Shown: piece after piece, positions 47,920-57,186 of the stretch
Position numbering within the stretch: position 1 is the stretch's first letter
Layout: each line of letters starts with the position of its first letter
Assembly (NCBI GenBank): GCA_018292915.2
Contig: JACVVK020000481.1
Span: forward strand, 92,501-156,500
DNA: 64,000 nt
From: Batillaria attramentaria
Taxonomy: Eukaryota; Mollusca; Gastropoda; Batillariidae
Reading direction: 5' to 3'
Notes under the pieces: model-generated
The model's input: only the letters and a program-made list of their open reading frames with translations
Told to the model about the DNA's origin: nothing
Databases searched by the model: none
Made by a program: the position numbers and the translations under genes

Positions 47920-48324
47920 TTAAAGATCTAAGCTCCCAGCAAAAACCTTTCCGAAGTGTGAAATTTTTTTTACAGAATCGACCGTGCAAGCACAGTCAAC
48001 TCTGTCACAGTTGCAGAGTTTTCAGCGCTTCGGAGACCCTTATAAAACCAGAGCACGAGTTTGCCGTGACATTATTTGGCTTTTGGTCAGTTAGCGAGAC
48101 ACATCGTTGCAGTGTCTAGCGGATGTTGAGTGCTGCACGATCTTTCTCGCTCAGTGTCAAAACGCAAACTGAGCTGTGAAATCATGCTGCCCTTGGCTTT
48201 TATTGGAGTTTCAGGGACGCTGAAAACTCTGCAACTGTGACAGAGTTGACTGTCCTTGCACGGTCGACTCTGTAATTTTTTTTCACACTTCGGAAAACTT
48301 TTTGTTGGCAGCTTAGATCTTTAA
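47920..48324 (+). mobile_element. palindromic MITE, long copy, downstream of GPCR copy 2
   Basis: Ends TTAAAGATCTAAGCTCCCAG and GCAGCTTAGATCTTTAA, with arms of over 100 bp. TATA-like TTATAAAACC at about 48040 and TTTTATTGG on the other arm. Same position and direction relative to the receptor as 32734-33127. Confidence 0.88.
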
Positions 48325-48377
48325 CTTAAATGTTTTGTTACATCTGTTACATCTGAAATTTGAAATGGTGGTACGGT

Positions 48378-48855
48378 CGTCAACTCTGTATCATTGGGTT
48401 TCACTACGCTTACCCTCTGCACTGACCCGAAATCGGCTCGCCGAGACCTGCGCCGTGACAAGTGATACCTAAGAAGGAAAAAACAAAAATACTCGGTGAC
48501 AAGGAAAGTGGACAGTTCTGAACAACGTTGTGGTCAACGTGGTATACTTTGTGCTCTGTCACGAATAATGCGTGCTTGTTGCTGCAAGGGAGACAACTCA
48601 TGCAGGCAATAATCTCTAAAACAGGCTGAAATGTACTGTCCTGGTGTATGCGACAGACCTCACCGCTTCTGTGCACACTGTGAAATACCACGTTGATCAC
48701 GAAGTTGTTCAGAACTGTCCACTTTCCTTGTCACCGAGTATTTTTGTTGTTTTCCTTCTTAGGTATCACTTGTCTCGGCACAGGTCTCGGCTAGCCGATT
48801 TCGGGTCAGTGCAGGCTGCAGAGGGTAAGCGTAGTGAACCAGATGGTACAGAATT
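48378..48855. mobile_element. foldback element with arms of about 175 bp
   Basis: The left arm (48378-48553) includes CTACGCTTACCCTCTGCA and GACAAGGAAAGTGGACAGTT. The right arm (48677-48852) carries their reverse complements in order. The central spacer is about 125 bp. No ORF. Confidence 0.9.
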
Positions 48856-49130
48856 TACTTTAGTACGGCTATATCTCTCACACCAGTAATGAGACAGTAA
48901 TGTGGTAATGACATTATGAAGGCTAAAATATCATGATTTCAAGAGACTAAACGAATATTTTCTGAACTTGCAAATGGTGGTACTTTTTTTTTTTTTTTTT
49001 TAATGTCCGTCCAGAAACGGGTGGTAATTTTACTTAGTAGCGGCTTTTTTGACTTGACATGGAGATGTCGATCATCAAAGTCACGACGGAGTCAAACTTT
49101 GTACAGACTCTTTCACCTCGTACCTATGAA
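48856..49130. other. no gene recognised
   Basis: A poly-T tract near 48985-49002; nothing else. Confidence 0.5.
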
Positions 49131-49138
49131 TTTCAAAG

Positions 49139-49196
49139 GGAACCCAACTAGCAGAGCGTTGGATTTTCAGTGCTCGGGTCGTAAGTTCGAATCCTA
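49139..49196 (+). mobile_element. SINE-A head fragment
   Basis: AGCAGAGCGTTGGATTTTCA and TCGTAAGTTCGAATCC match the tRNA-like head. The body is absent, cut by the adjoining RTE end. Confidence 0.75.
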
Positions 49197-49300
49197 CCTC
49201 ACTCAATCACTCACTCTCGTCTTTTGCCCCTTCTGGGGCATAGGCCGCCAACAAGAGTTATCCAGGATTCCCGGTCCTGGGCCGGTCATTCCAGCTGTCC
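49197..49300 (-). mobile_element. RTE-like LINE 3' end
   Basis: The minus strand encodes PAQDRESWITLVGGLCPRRG and then KRRE with a stop, the usual C-terminus of RTE ORF2. A (GTGA)n tail follows. The minisatellite begins where more ORF2 would be expected. Confidence 0.82.
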
Positions 49301-50640
49301 CCAGCTGTATGCCATACTATCTCCAGCTATCCCCAGCTGTATGCCATACTATCTCCAGCTATCCCCAGCTGTATCCCATACTATCTCCAGCTGTATGCCA
49401 TACTATCTCCAGCTATCCCCAGCTGTATCCCATACTATATCCAGCTGTCCCCAGCTGTATGCCATACTGTCTCCAGCTGTCCCCAGCTGTATGCCATACT
49501 ATCTCCAGCTGTCCCCAGCTGTATGCCATACTGTCTCCAGCTGTAGCCCATACTATCTCCAGCTGTAGCCCATACTATCTCCAGCTGTCCCCAGCTGTAT
49601 GCCATACTATCTCCAGCTGTATCCCATACTATCTCCGGCTGTCCCCAGCTGCATGCCATACTATATCCAGCTGTCCCCAGCTAAATGCCATACTATCTCT
49701 AGCTGTCCCCAGCTGTATGCTATACCATCTCCAGCTGTTCCCAGTTGTATCCCTTACTATCTTCAACTGTCCCCAGCTGTATGCCATACTATCTCCAGCT
49801 GCCCCCAGCTGAATCCATACTTTCTCCAGCTCCCAGCTGTATGCCATACTATCTCCAGCTGTCCCCAGCTGTATGCCATACTATCTCCAGCTGTCCTCAG
49901 CTGTATGCCATACTATCTCCAGCTGTCCCCAACTGTATGCCATACTATCTCCAGCTGTCCCCAGCTGTATGCCATACCATCTCCAGCTGTTCCTAGCTGT
50001 ATGCCATACTATCTCCAGCTGTCCCCAGCTGTATGCCATACTGTCTCCGGCTGTCCCCAGCTGTATGCCATACTGTCTCCGGCTGTCCCCAGATGCCATA
50101 CTATCTCCAGCTGTCCCCAGCTGTATGCCATACTATCTGCAGCTTTCCCCAGCTGTATGCTGTACTATCTCCAGCTGTAGGCCATATTATCTCCAGCTGT
50201 CCCCAGCTGTAGGCCATACTATCTCCAGCTTTCCCCAGCTGTATGCCATACTATCTCCAGCTGTCCCCAGCTGTATCCCATACTATCTCCAGCTGTTCCC
50301 AGATTATATGCCATACTATCTCCAGCTGTCCCCAGCTGTATGTCATACCATCTCCAGCTGTATGCCATACCATCTCCAGCTGTCCCCAGCTGTATCCCAT
50401 ACTATCTCCAGCTGTAGCCCATACTATCTCCAGCTGTCCCCAGCTGTAGCCCATACTATCTCCAGCTGTCCCCAGCTGTATGCAATACTATCTCTAGCTG
50501 TCCCCAGCTGTATGCCATACTATCTCCAGCTGTATCCCATACTATCTCCGGCTGTCCCCAGCTGTATGTCATACTATCTCCAGCGGTCCCCAGCTGTATC
50601 CCATACTATCTCCAGTTGGAGATCCATCCTCTCAGGGCCG
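49287..50640. repeat. 32-bp minisatellite array
   Basis: The unit is CCCCAGCTGTATGCCATACT plus ATCTCCAGCTGT. There are about 40 copies with point variants and shorter units of about 22 bp that lack CCCCAGCTGT. Because 32 is not a multiple of three, long plus-strand frames read 32-residue repeats through all three frames. These are not genes. Confidence 0.97.
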
Positions 50641-51090
50641 AAAAATCAATTAAAATTCTTGCTGGCGTTTATGTCACAAGACTATTTTTACAAGACTGAA
50701 TTTTTAGCCCAGTACCTATCTATCTGTCTGTGCAACCTGGAGGACCAGTGGATCGCACTTTATCAGGCCTTTGATCCTTTGACCTGTCCGGCTTGCGTGG
50801 CCCTACCAGGAGACTTAGCTCAGTCCCGCCGGCATAGCTGTCCGGGTTCCTGAGACACGCAAGCCCCACAACCACGTCAAGGTGGCAGATCCCACCTGGT
50901 AGCCACGTATATCTGTGCTGGCCGCTGTTGCCTCTTTGCCTCTTCTCAGTGCCGTTGTATCGGCGCGTGTTCAAAGTTTGGCCATGGTGTGGTGTAGTGG
51001 GTGCCTGTTCTTTGAATAGTAGTATAGTTAGAGTATAGTTAGAACAAAGACATATTATGGGTAGCAGTCGTTTCCGCGCCAAGGATCCAC
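50641..51090 (-). mobile_element. possible 5' part of the same RTE element
   Basis: Minus-strand text with GATCTGCCACCTTGACGTGG and CTGAGCTAAGTCTCCTGG resembles the leader of mollusc RTE elements as I recall it. With the minisatellite and 3' end it would be one internally deleted copy. Weak. Confidence 0.35.
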
Positions 51091-51142
51091 CCATGGTAGA
51101 GGGTTGGATTTTCAATGCTCGGGTCGTGAGTTCGAATCCCGG

Positions 51143-51964
51143 TGTTACGTGTGGAGATGTGTTGGGGAGCCCGTCGTCTTATTGAGGTAGGACGATGAAA
51201 CACAGGCGAACAAATCCTCACGTAGCGAGTTCTTGTGGACCGCACGTTGTCTCTCACTCACAGAAAACACGTGAGCGCGTAGAAAAGTTATAACCGTGTG
51301 GAGTTTATTACAGCACTTCTCTGGTGTCACACAGCTTTTTCAAGCTTCGCAAATACAAGCTTCTCTTGTGCACACACACACACGCAAACATCTCAGGGCC
51401 TTATATACAGACACAACATTCCAGCACATTCCGATCACCTAATACAGAATAACCAATCAAAGATCAGAACGTGAATCACCATATTACTATTTCTAAAACT
51501 AAAGAAGAATCCGGAATAATCAAGTACCTGCCCGCCGTCCCTAGGCGCGTTATATAACACCTTCTAATCGAAAACAAGTCAGAACAATGCAATTTGCACG
51601 AGATTTCCGAGCGACTCAGCCCTAGGCCCTAAGTGCATACCGTCGCCCGAGGCAAACTAGGCTACAGTCAAAACAAGGTCACCACTTCTCGAATACTCGT
51701 GGTAACACTAGAAGTTAGTTAGTTATTTAGGGCTTAACGCCGCGCAAGCAACAAAGGCTAATTCGCGGCTAGGATAACACTAGAAACTGCTAGATCACGG
51801 AAAACAGATTTTACATTACTAAAACAGAATATGAACTAAACATAGCGACTTCTCACCAAAAATACCCCCCCCCCCAAAAAAAAAAAAAAAAAAAAAATTA
51901 CAGCTGTTATCCTACAGCATACAAAACACAACACAAACAAAAAGGCACAGCCACGCTCGTAACA
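51143..51964. mobile_element. solo LTR, about 822 bp
   Basis: Begins TGTTACG and ends CGTAACA, giving TG...CA termini with 7-bp inverted ends. It is flanked by the 5-bp duplication CCCGG at 51138-51142 and 51965-51969. The first 230 bp match the arms and centre of 43328-43560. No gag or pol is left. Gypsy or BEL origin cannot be decided. A short element sits inside at 51714-51774. Confidence 0.88.
51714..51774 (+). mobile_element. 61-bp TTAGGGCTTAACGCCGCG element with target duplication
   Basis: (GTTA)n, then TTTAGGGCTTAACGCCGCGC and AATTCGCGGCTAGGA. It is flanked by TAACACTAGAA at 51703-51713 and 51775-51785, so this small repeat is itself mobile. Confidence 0.85.
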
Positions 51965-52082
51965 CCCGGTTGGGGCCAAATATTTGTGCTGGCCTTTTCC
52001 TCGTTGCCCCGTCTTTGATTTCATCCAAACGTGGTGGAAAAGGACGTTAAATTCCCAAACACCCAGCCACCCCATCCACCCA

Positions 52083-52495
52083 AGGACCCACCCTTTGGAA
52101 CACTCCCCCCCCCCCCCTCCCCCCCAAAAAAGGCATCTAAACTCAAGCCAAAAAATTAAGCAACCCTGCCTTGAAATCCACAACAGAATTTTAATAACTC
52201 ATAAAACATAATCAAACACACACACAAATTTCATTCTTCCTCAGTATCGATAAGACGAGTCTCTGTCATATACTGAATATAAACACTAACTGAAATGTCA
52301 AACCAAAGCACTGTATTTCATCCCGCAAAGATGGCGACTAAGTTCCAGCATTTCATTTCTTCGGGAAAAGTTTCACGTTGAAAGCCCACTGAGAACAAAA
52401 TACAGATGCGATGCCCATTTTGTCACCGAGAAAAAGGAAAAAAAATCCTTGTCTTTCAGTTTCTCACACATTTCTTGATTTAAGTTGTGTTATGT
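52083..52495. other. no gene recognised
   Basis: C-rich run near 52108-52125; otherwise unique-looking sequence that may include the flank of the Tc1-like element. Confidence 0.4.
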
Positions 52496-52499
52496 GCTG

Positions 52500-53484
52500 T
52501 CAGTAATGGGTGTAACCTCCCCTTGCCTGATTCACCTCTCGGCACCTCCTTGGCACGCTGCGGACCAGCCGTCTGAGCTTTTGCCGATCCAGATTGTTCC
52601 ACTCCTCTTGAACAGCTCTGGTGAGTTCAGCCACGTTGTTTGGAGGTGGTTGTCTGTCCCTGACAGCTCTCTGTAGCATGTCCCACACATGTTCAATAAC
52701 ATTGAGATCTGGTGACCGTGCTGGCCAGTCTTCAGTGACGATGTTGGTCGTATTCTTGTATGCCTGGACTCTTGCACGATGGCTGGTGGTGTTGTCATCC
52801 ACCAGAATAAAGTTCTCCACAGGGTGCTGCTGCTTAAAGGGCAAGATGACGTCACGGAGAATGTCATCTCTGTACTTGACAGCAGTCATGTTCCCATCAA
52901 TGACCTCAAGGACGATCTTATGGTCGTAGGTGAAGCCTGCCCACACCATGATGGACTGGCGAGCCCTTGCCGGAATTTGTCTCACACAGTCATCATTGAA
53001 AGCTTGTCCACGGGAGCGGCGAACTCGTACGCGGCCATCGTTTGAATACAGGCAGAATCTCTTTTCATCAGTCTACATCAGCCGCCTCAAACGTCGAATG
53101 TTCCAGTGTACGTGGACCCTGGCATGCTGGAGTCTCGCCTGGCGATGTTGCCGGGTCAGCTCTGGCTTTTTTGTGTGAGGGCAAGTCTGCAGCGAGAAGA
53201 CGGTTGTTGATGGTCTGTCTGGACACCCTGCCAATGACGTGTTGAAGGTCGTCTCTAATATGGCGAGCAGGCTTGAATCTGTTGGTTCTGGCATGGTGCA
53301 CTATCAGTCTGTCTTCTCTGGCCAAGTTGTGACTCTTGGGCGTCCGCTTCTTGGGTAGTCTTGGACGTTTCCTGTCTGTCTGTGTTTGGCGACAAGACGA
53401 CTGACGTCCCCCTTTGTCGTTCAGAAACGAGCAACGATAGCTGACAATGACTGCCCTGCCTGGGCAGCACCCACTATTTGCCAC
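52500..53484 (-). pseudogene. Tc1-like transposase, frameshifted
   Basis: The N-terminal part (53484-53075) has a paired-like HTH region (RLIVHHARTNRFKPARHI, VSRQTINNRLLAADL). The catalytic part (about 53074-52500) begins TDEKRFCLYSNDGRVRVR in another frame. It continues with SIMVWAGF, FILVDDNTTSH, WPARSPDLNVIEHVWDML and ends near RREVNQARGGYTHY-like text. Asp residues and the final Glu of the DDE triad are visible; the second Asp to Glu spacing is 33, one short of the usual 34. One frameshift near 53070 separates the halves and no ATG opens the second. Terminal inverted repeats were not found, so the element's limits are unknown. Confidence 0.87.
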
Positions 53485-53703
53485 CTCTCAGCATCACTTT
53501 TTCTTCTTCTTGCCATGTCTGACGTGTTCAGTAAGCGGCCTTAAACGTATGTGTCAAACTTGACTTTTCACAAAGTGACCCCTGGCAGTGTTCTGAGCGT
53601 TACTCACAGCGTAAATTGCACGTGGATGTGGTGAAAATGCCCACGCAGCACGGTAAATGGATAGGCTAAAATTGTATCCATCTACAAAATCCGTGCGAAT
53701 CAG

Positions 53704-53737
53704 GGGTGGGTGGGTGTTTGGGGGTTTAACGTCCTTT
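53704..53737 (-). mobile_element. 34-bp SINE-A 3' end with target-site duplication
   Basis: Only GGTGGGTGGGTGTTTGG and the GTTTAACGTCCTTT part of SINE-A are present. It is flanked by CGTGCGAATCAG at 53692-53703 and 53738-53749. Confidence 0.95.
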
Positions 53738-53889
53738 CGTGCGAATCAGCAAAAGACATATCTGCATTGTTTTGCAAAAGTTTGCTTAACTTTTTGGCTC
53801 GAGTTTAGATTCGGTCCCCACCTTTAAAACTGCAGTCAAAACACACTTGTTCTCGGCCCAGCAAGGGTAATGAGGGATTTTCAGAGCTC

Positions 53890-54184
53890 TCTGTGTGTCT
53901 CTGTCTGTCTGTGTCTGTCCCTGCCTGCCTGCCTGTCTGTCTGCCTGTCTGTGTCTGTCTGTCTGTCTGTCTGCCTGTCTGTGTCTGTCTGTCTGTCTGT
54001 CTGTGTCTGTCTGTATGTCTGTCTGTGTCTGCCTGTGTCTGTCTACGTATGTGTCTGTCTGTCTGTCTCTCTTTATCTGTGTGCGCGCGCCACAATTGCT
54101 GTGTCTTTTATTGTTATCTATTGCAATATTTTAACATTAATGTCGATTTACCTCCTATTATTTTATTTTGCGCTGCATTAAGCC

Positions 54185-54234
<50 letters not shown>

Positions 54235-54340
54235 CCCATTATCTTATTTTTCTTACTACTTTGTAAGCGCTTAGAGCTCGCACAGCTGATATCCATTATT
54301 ATTATTATTATTGTTATTGTAGTTGTTGTTATTATTATTA
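53890..54340. repeat. (CTGT)n, (AACT)n and (ATT)n tracts
   Basis: CTGT/CTGC units at 53890-54070, AACT at 54187-54232 preceded by GCATTAAGCCCTAACT (inverted end of the 61-bp family), and ATT at 54296-54340. Confidence 0.95.
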
Positions 54341-55009
54341 TGGTAGTGGGGATGGTAAGCACTTTCTTTACTGCGTGTAGGACTTAGCTGCACTTAGCCA
54401 GTTGATTACAGTTTCTTGGACACATTTTCTCTTTTGTGGCTGACTTTGTGTCCTTTGATTTCTTTACTCTCTTCTTCCGTTCGTCTACTCCGTGGTGAAA
54501 GATAGCTACCGTTGTAAAAGAAATTAGCGATGTCATGTCATTGTCTTGGGTAGGTAGGGCTGGCGGGGTAGGTTTTTTTTTTGTCGTTGTGTATTGTAAT
54601 GTTATTTAATGTGTTATTTCTTCATTAAATCTGTATTTGTCGTTAGTTGTTTTTTGTTGCTGTTGAAATTATTTGTTTCGTCTTTGTGTTGTACTTGTTA
54701 GAAGACACGCTCAGCCATCGCGCCTCAACATCACTTGTGCCAACTGTGAACAGTCTGTGGACAAATAAACAGAGAGTGGTGTGTGTGTGTGGGGGGGGGG
54801 GGGAGAGGGGCGGTAAGTGAGGGTTTGTTAACAGGTTATTTTCCGTTATTTTTGGGGGAGACAAAGAAAAAAGGTTTTAATTTTTTTATATATTGACACA
54901 GGCAGGCAGGGTGATGTCACCAGACCGGCCTGTCAGTAAAAGGAAATTTCGGATTCTCCGTCTTTCTCAGGGAAAGATGTGACAGAATGTCAGTTTTTCC
55001 TGTGACTGC

Positions 55010-55014
<5 letters not shown>
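54341..55014. other. no gene recognised
   Basis: Short frames and a TG/G tract near 54779-54812. No support for a gene. Confidence 0.4.
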
Positions 55015-55073
<59 letters not shown>

Positions 55074-55545
55074 TCCCAGCTACAAAAAATAGACATTTAT
55101 TTCGGATGCAGAAATTAAGTGACAGAAAATCAATCCTCCTGGTAGATTTTGGTTACATCTGTCATCTCTGTGATGCGGAAACAAAGAAATTACATGACAG
55201 AAAAGCAATTCACGAGATAAGATCTTTTCAACCTGTCATCTCCATGTTACGGAAAAGAAATGAGAAACCACAATTCTTTTTGTTGTTGTTGTATTTCTTT
55301 TGACTTCGGCAGTCTCGTGATGACAACCATACAACACAACACACGGACGCCGCGGAGAGGTCTGGCTGCGGGTACCTGCCGTAAAACTGCCATGTTACCA
55401 ATGACAACATTCTCCAACTCGTTCAAAAACTTGGAATGGACCCTACATGGAATTTACAAATGTCTACTAGGGTACGTCACAAATATTTTCGAAGATTTTT
55501 CGAATAACTCTCTTATTTTGAAATCGGTATACACAGTCCGTGCTA
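55015..55545. repeat. third copy of GPCR-upstream and 49-bp-family segments
   Basis: (CA)n at 55015-55071. Then 55072-55245 matches 45.85-46.07 kb inverted, and 55300-55545 matches 44.32-44.64 kb inverted (ACTGCCATGTTACCAATGAC, AAAAACTTGGAATGGACC). Confidence 0.82.
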
Positions 55546-55599
55546 ATTTGTATTTGTTTGTTTGTTAGTTAATATGTTTGTTTTGTTTTGTTTTTTTCT

Positions 55600-55649
55600 A
55601 GCGTGAAAAACGTTGCGCACACTTGTAGCAGTCTTTGTAAATAACACAG

Positions 55650-55717
<68 letters not shown>

Positions 55718-55808
55718 CAGTCAGACAAACAGACAGACGGACAGAGAGAGAGAGCAGAGAGAGAGCAGAGAGAGAGAGAGAGAGAGAGAGAGCAGACAGA
55801 GAGAGAGC

Positions 55809-55840
<32 letters not shown>

Positions 55841-56330
55841 AATGACAATGACAAATGACAAATGTTTTATTTAGTTTAGGATTTTCGGCCCATGACTAAA
55901 GGGGGGTGGGGTGAGGGGAACACGTACACAGTGTGTCACGCAGTTCTAACGCCTTAAGTATAAACATAGCTACGCTATATGTTAAGCTAGAACAACTGTC
56001 GGACATAATTACTGAAAATCGAAACAAAGACGGATGCCTTGTAAATTTACCAGGAATGTACTGTTTTCTCAAGGCACTGTAACTGGGACATACAAAAAAA
56101 CAAACAACAACAACAACAACAACAAAAAACAGAGAGAGAGACAGAGACAGACACAGAGAGAGAGACAGAGAGAGACACAGAGAGCAGAGAGAGAGAGAGA
56201 GAGAGAGAATAATGCAAAATTTCAAAAGTGCACAAGACTGATTCACTTGACAGCGTATTTCTTGTCAAATGTCAGAGTGGGATAAATGTCATCCCCAGCA
56301 TCCAAAATACCCCTAAACATATCAATTTTT
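55600..56330. repeat. segment inverted relative to 63.50-63.89 kb, with CA/GA tracts
   Basis: GCACACTTGTAGCAGTCTTT (55616) and ACTGATTCACTTGACAGCG (about 56237) have inverted partners near 63866 and 63590. CA at 55648-55713 and GA at 55740-55842 and 56130-56208 lie within. Confidence 0.82.
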
Positions 56331-56498
56331 TTTTTGAAAAAATAAATAAATAAATAAATAAATAAAATTAAAAAAAACAAAAAAAAACAATTAATACAGA
56401 AACAAGGAGGAATGGCCCCCATCCCATAAAATTGTTTCTCCAAATTTCAGTCATTTTGTCTGTTCATTGTTCATTACTATGGAAACAACATAAAAATG

Positions 56499-56852
56499 CC
56501 GGGATGATGAATAATTGGAAGGAGTCGTTTTCATAGATAGCTGACCTTATACGCAAACTACCCCTACCTCAGGGGTTTTTTTGGGGTTTTTTTGCACAAA
56601 ATCTGCCAGAGCTGCAGATCTGTGCTACGAACCTATTCAGTATAATTGGCTGATCTTCCAAAATCCAGAAAATGAATGCATTTAAACAATTTTTTTTTCG
56701 TCAAAATACGTTACATGACCGATTTCTTTAAATGGCGATACCTCGTCTAAAAATGCAGCAAGAGAAATATAGTGAAACCTACCTCTGGAGCAGGTGAGTT
56801 TCCATTTAATCTCAAAGTAAAAAGCTCTTCGAGGAGGTGGTTTAGGACGTAG

Positions 56853-56918
<66 letters not shown>

Positions 56919-57130
56919 ACACACGTCGCACAACTCCCGCCAAAAAGAACGCAGCAGCACGGTGTGCACGTAAGGTGTCTATGACGCAGATTTCGTTACG
57001 TCAGTGTCTGCGTGAAAGTATGAATTGTCTGGAGAAACGTCAGAGTCCTATTTTGTATCACTGAAACTTGCTGCTGCGCGCAGCGAAATCTGCTCCATCC
57101 TATAAAGTTATTTCTCTATAGGGAACAACT
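56499..57130 (+). repeat. long dispersed repeat, copy 2 (about 630 bp)
   Basis: Same order as 13831-14420, with a longer (CA)n at 56856-56935. It ends 57 bases beyond the stop of DUF4239 gene B, so that gene's 3' UTR probably lies in it. Confidence 0.88.
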
Positions 57131-57186
57131 TAAAACTTTAAATTTTCCTGTTTCCAAAACCTAAAATACGAGAAATAGCGCACTTT

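Larger units (their letters stand above)
51092..52082 (+). mobile_element. SINE-A copy split by a solo LTR
   Basis: Head at 51092-51142 (to TTCGAATCCCGG) and body at 51965-52082 (CCCGGTTGGGGCCAAATATT to CACCCAGCC). CCCGG is duplicated at the break. Confidence 0.9.

Noticed and set aside
49287..50640. CRISPR-like array
   Set aside because: Units are contiguous without unique spacers and the host is eukaryotic.
49003..50853. Overlapping frames of 269, 193 and 326 residues with PAVPSCMPYYLQLS repeats
   Set aside because: They translate the 32-bp minisatellite through all three frames; the matching minus-strand frames have the same cause.
52200..53800. Terminal inverted repeats of the Tc1-like element
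   Set aside because: I looked on both sides of the transposase and found no convincing inverted pair with TA flanks.
53805..54192. Cys/Leu/Ser-rich frames on both strands
   Set aside because: They are (CTGT)n simple-repeat translations.
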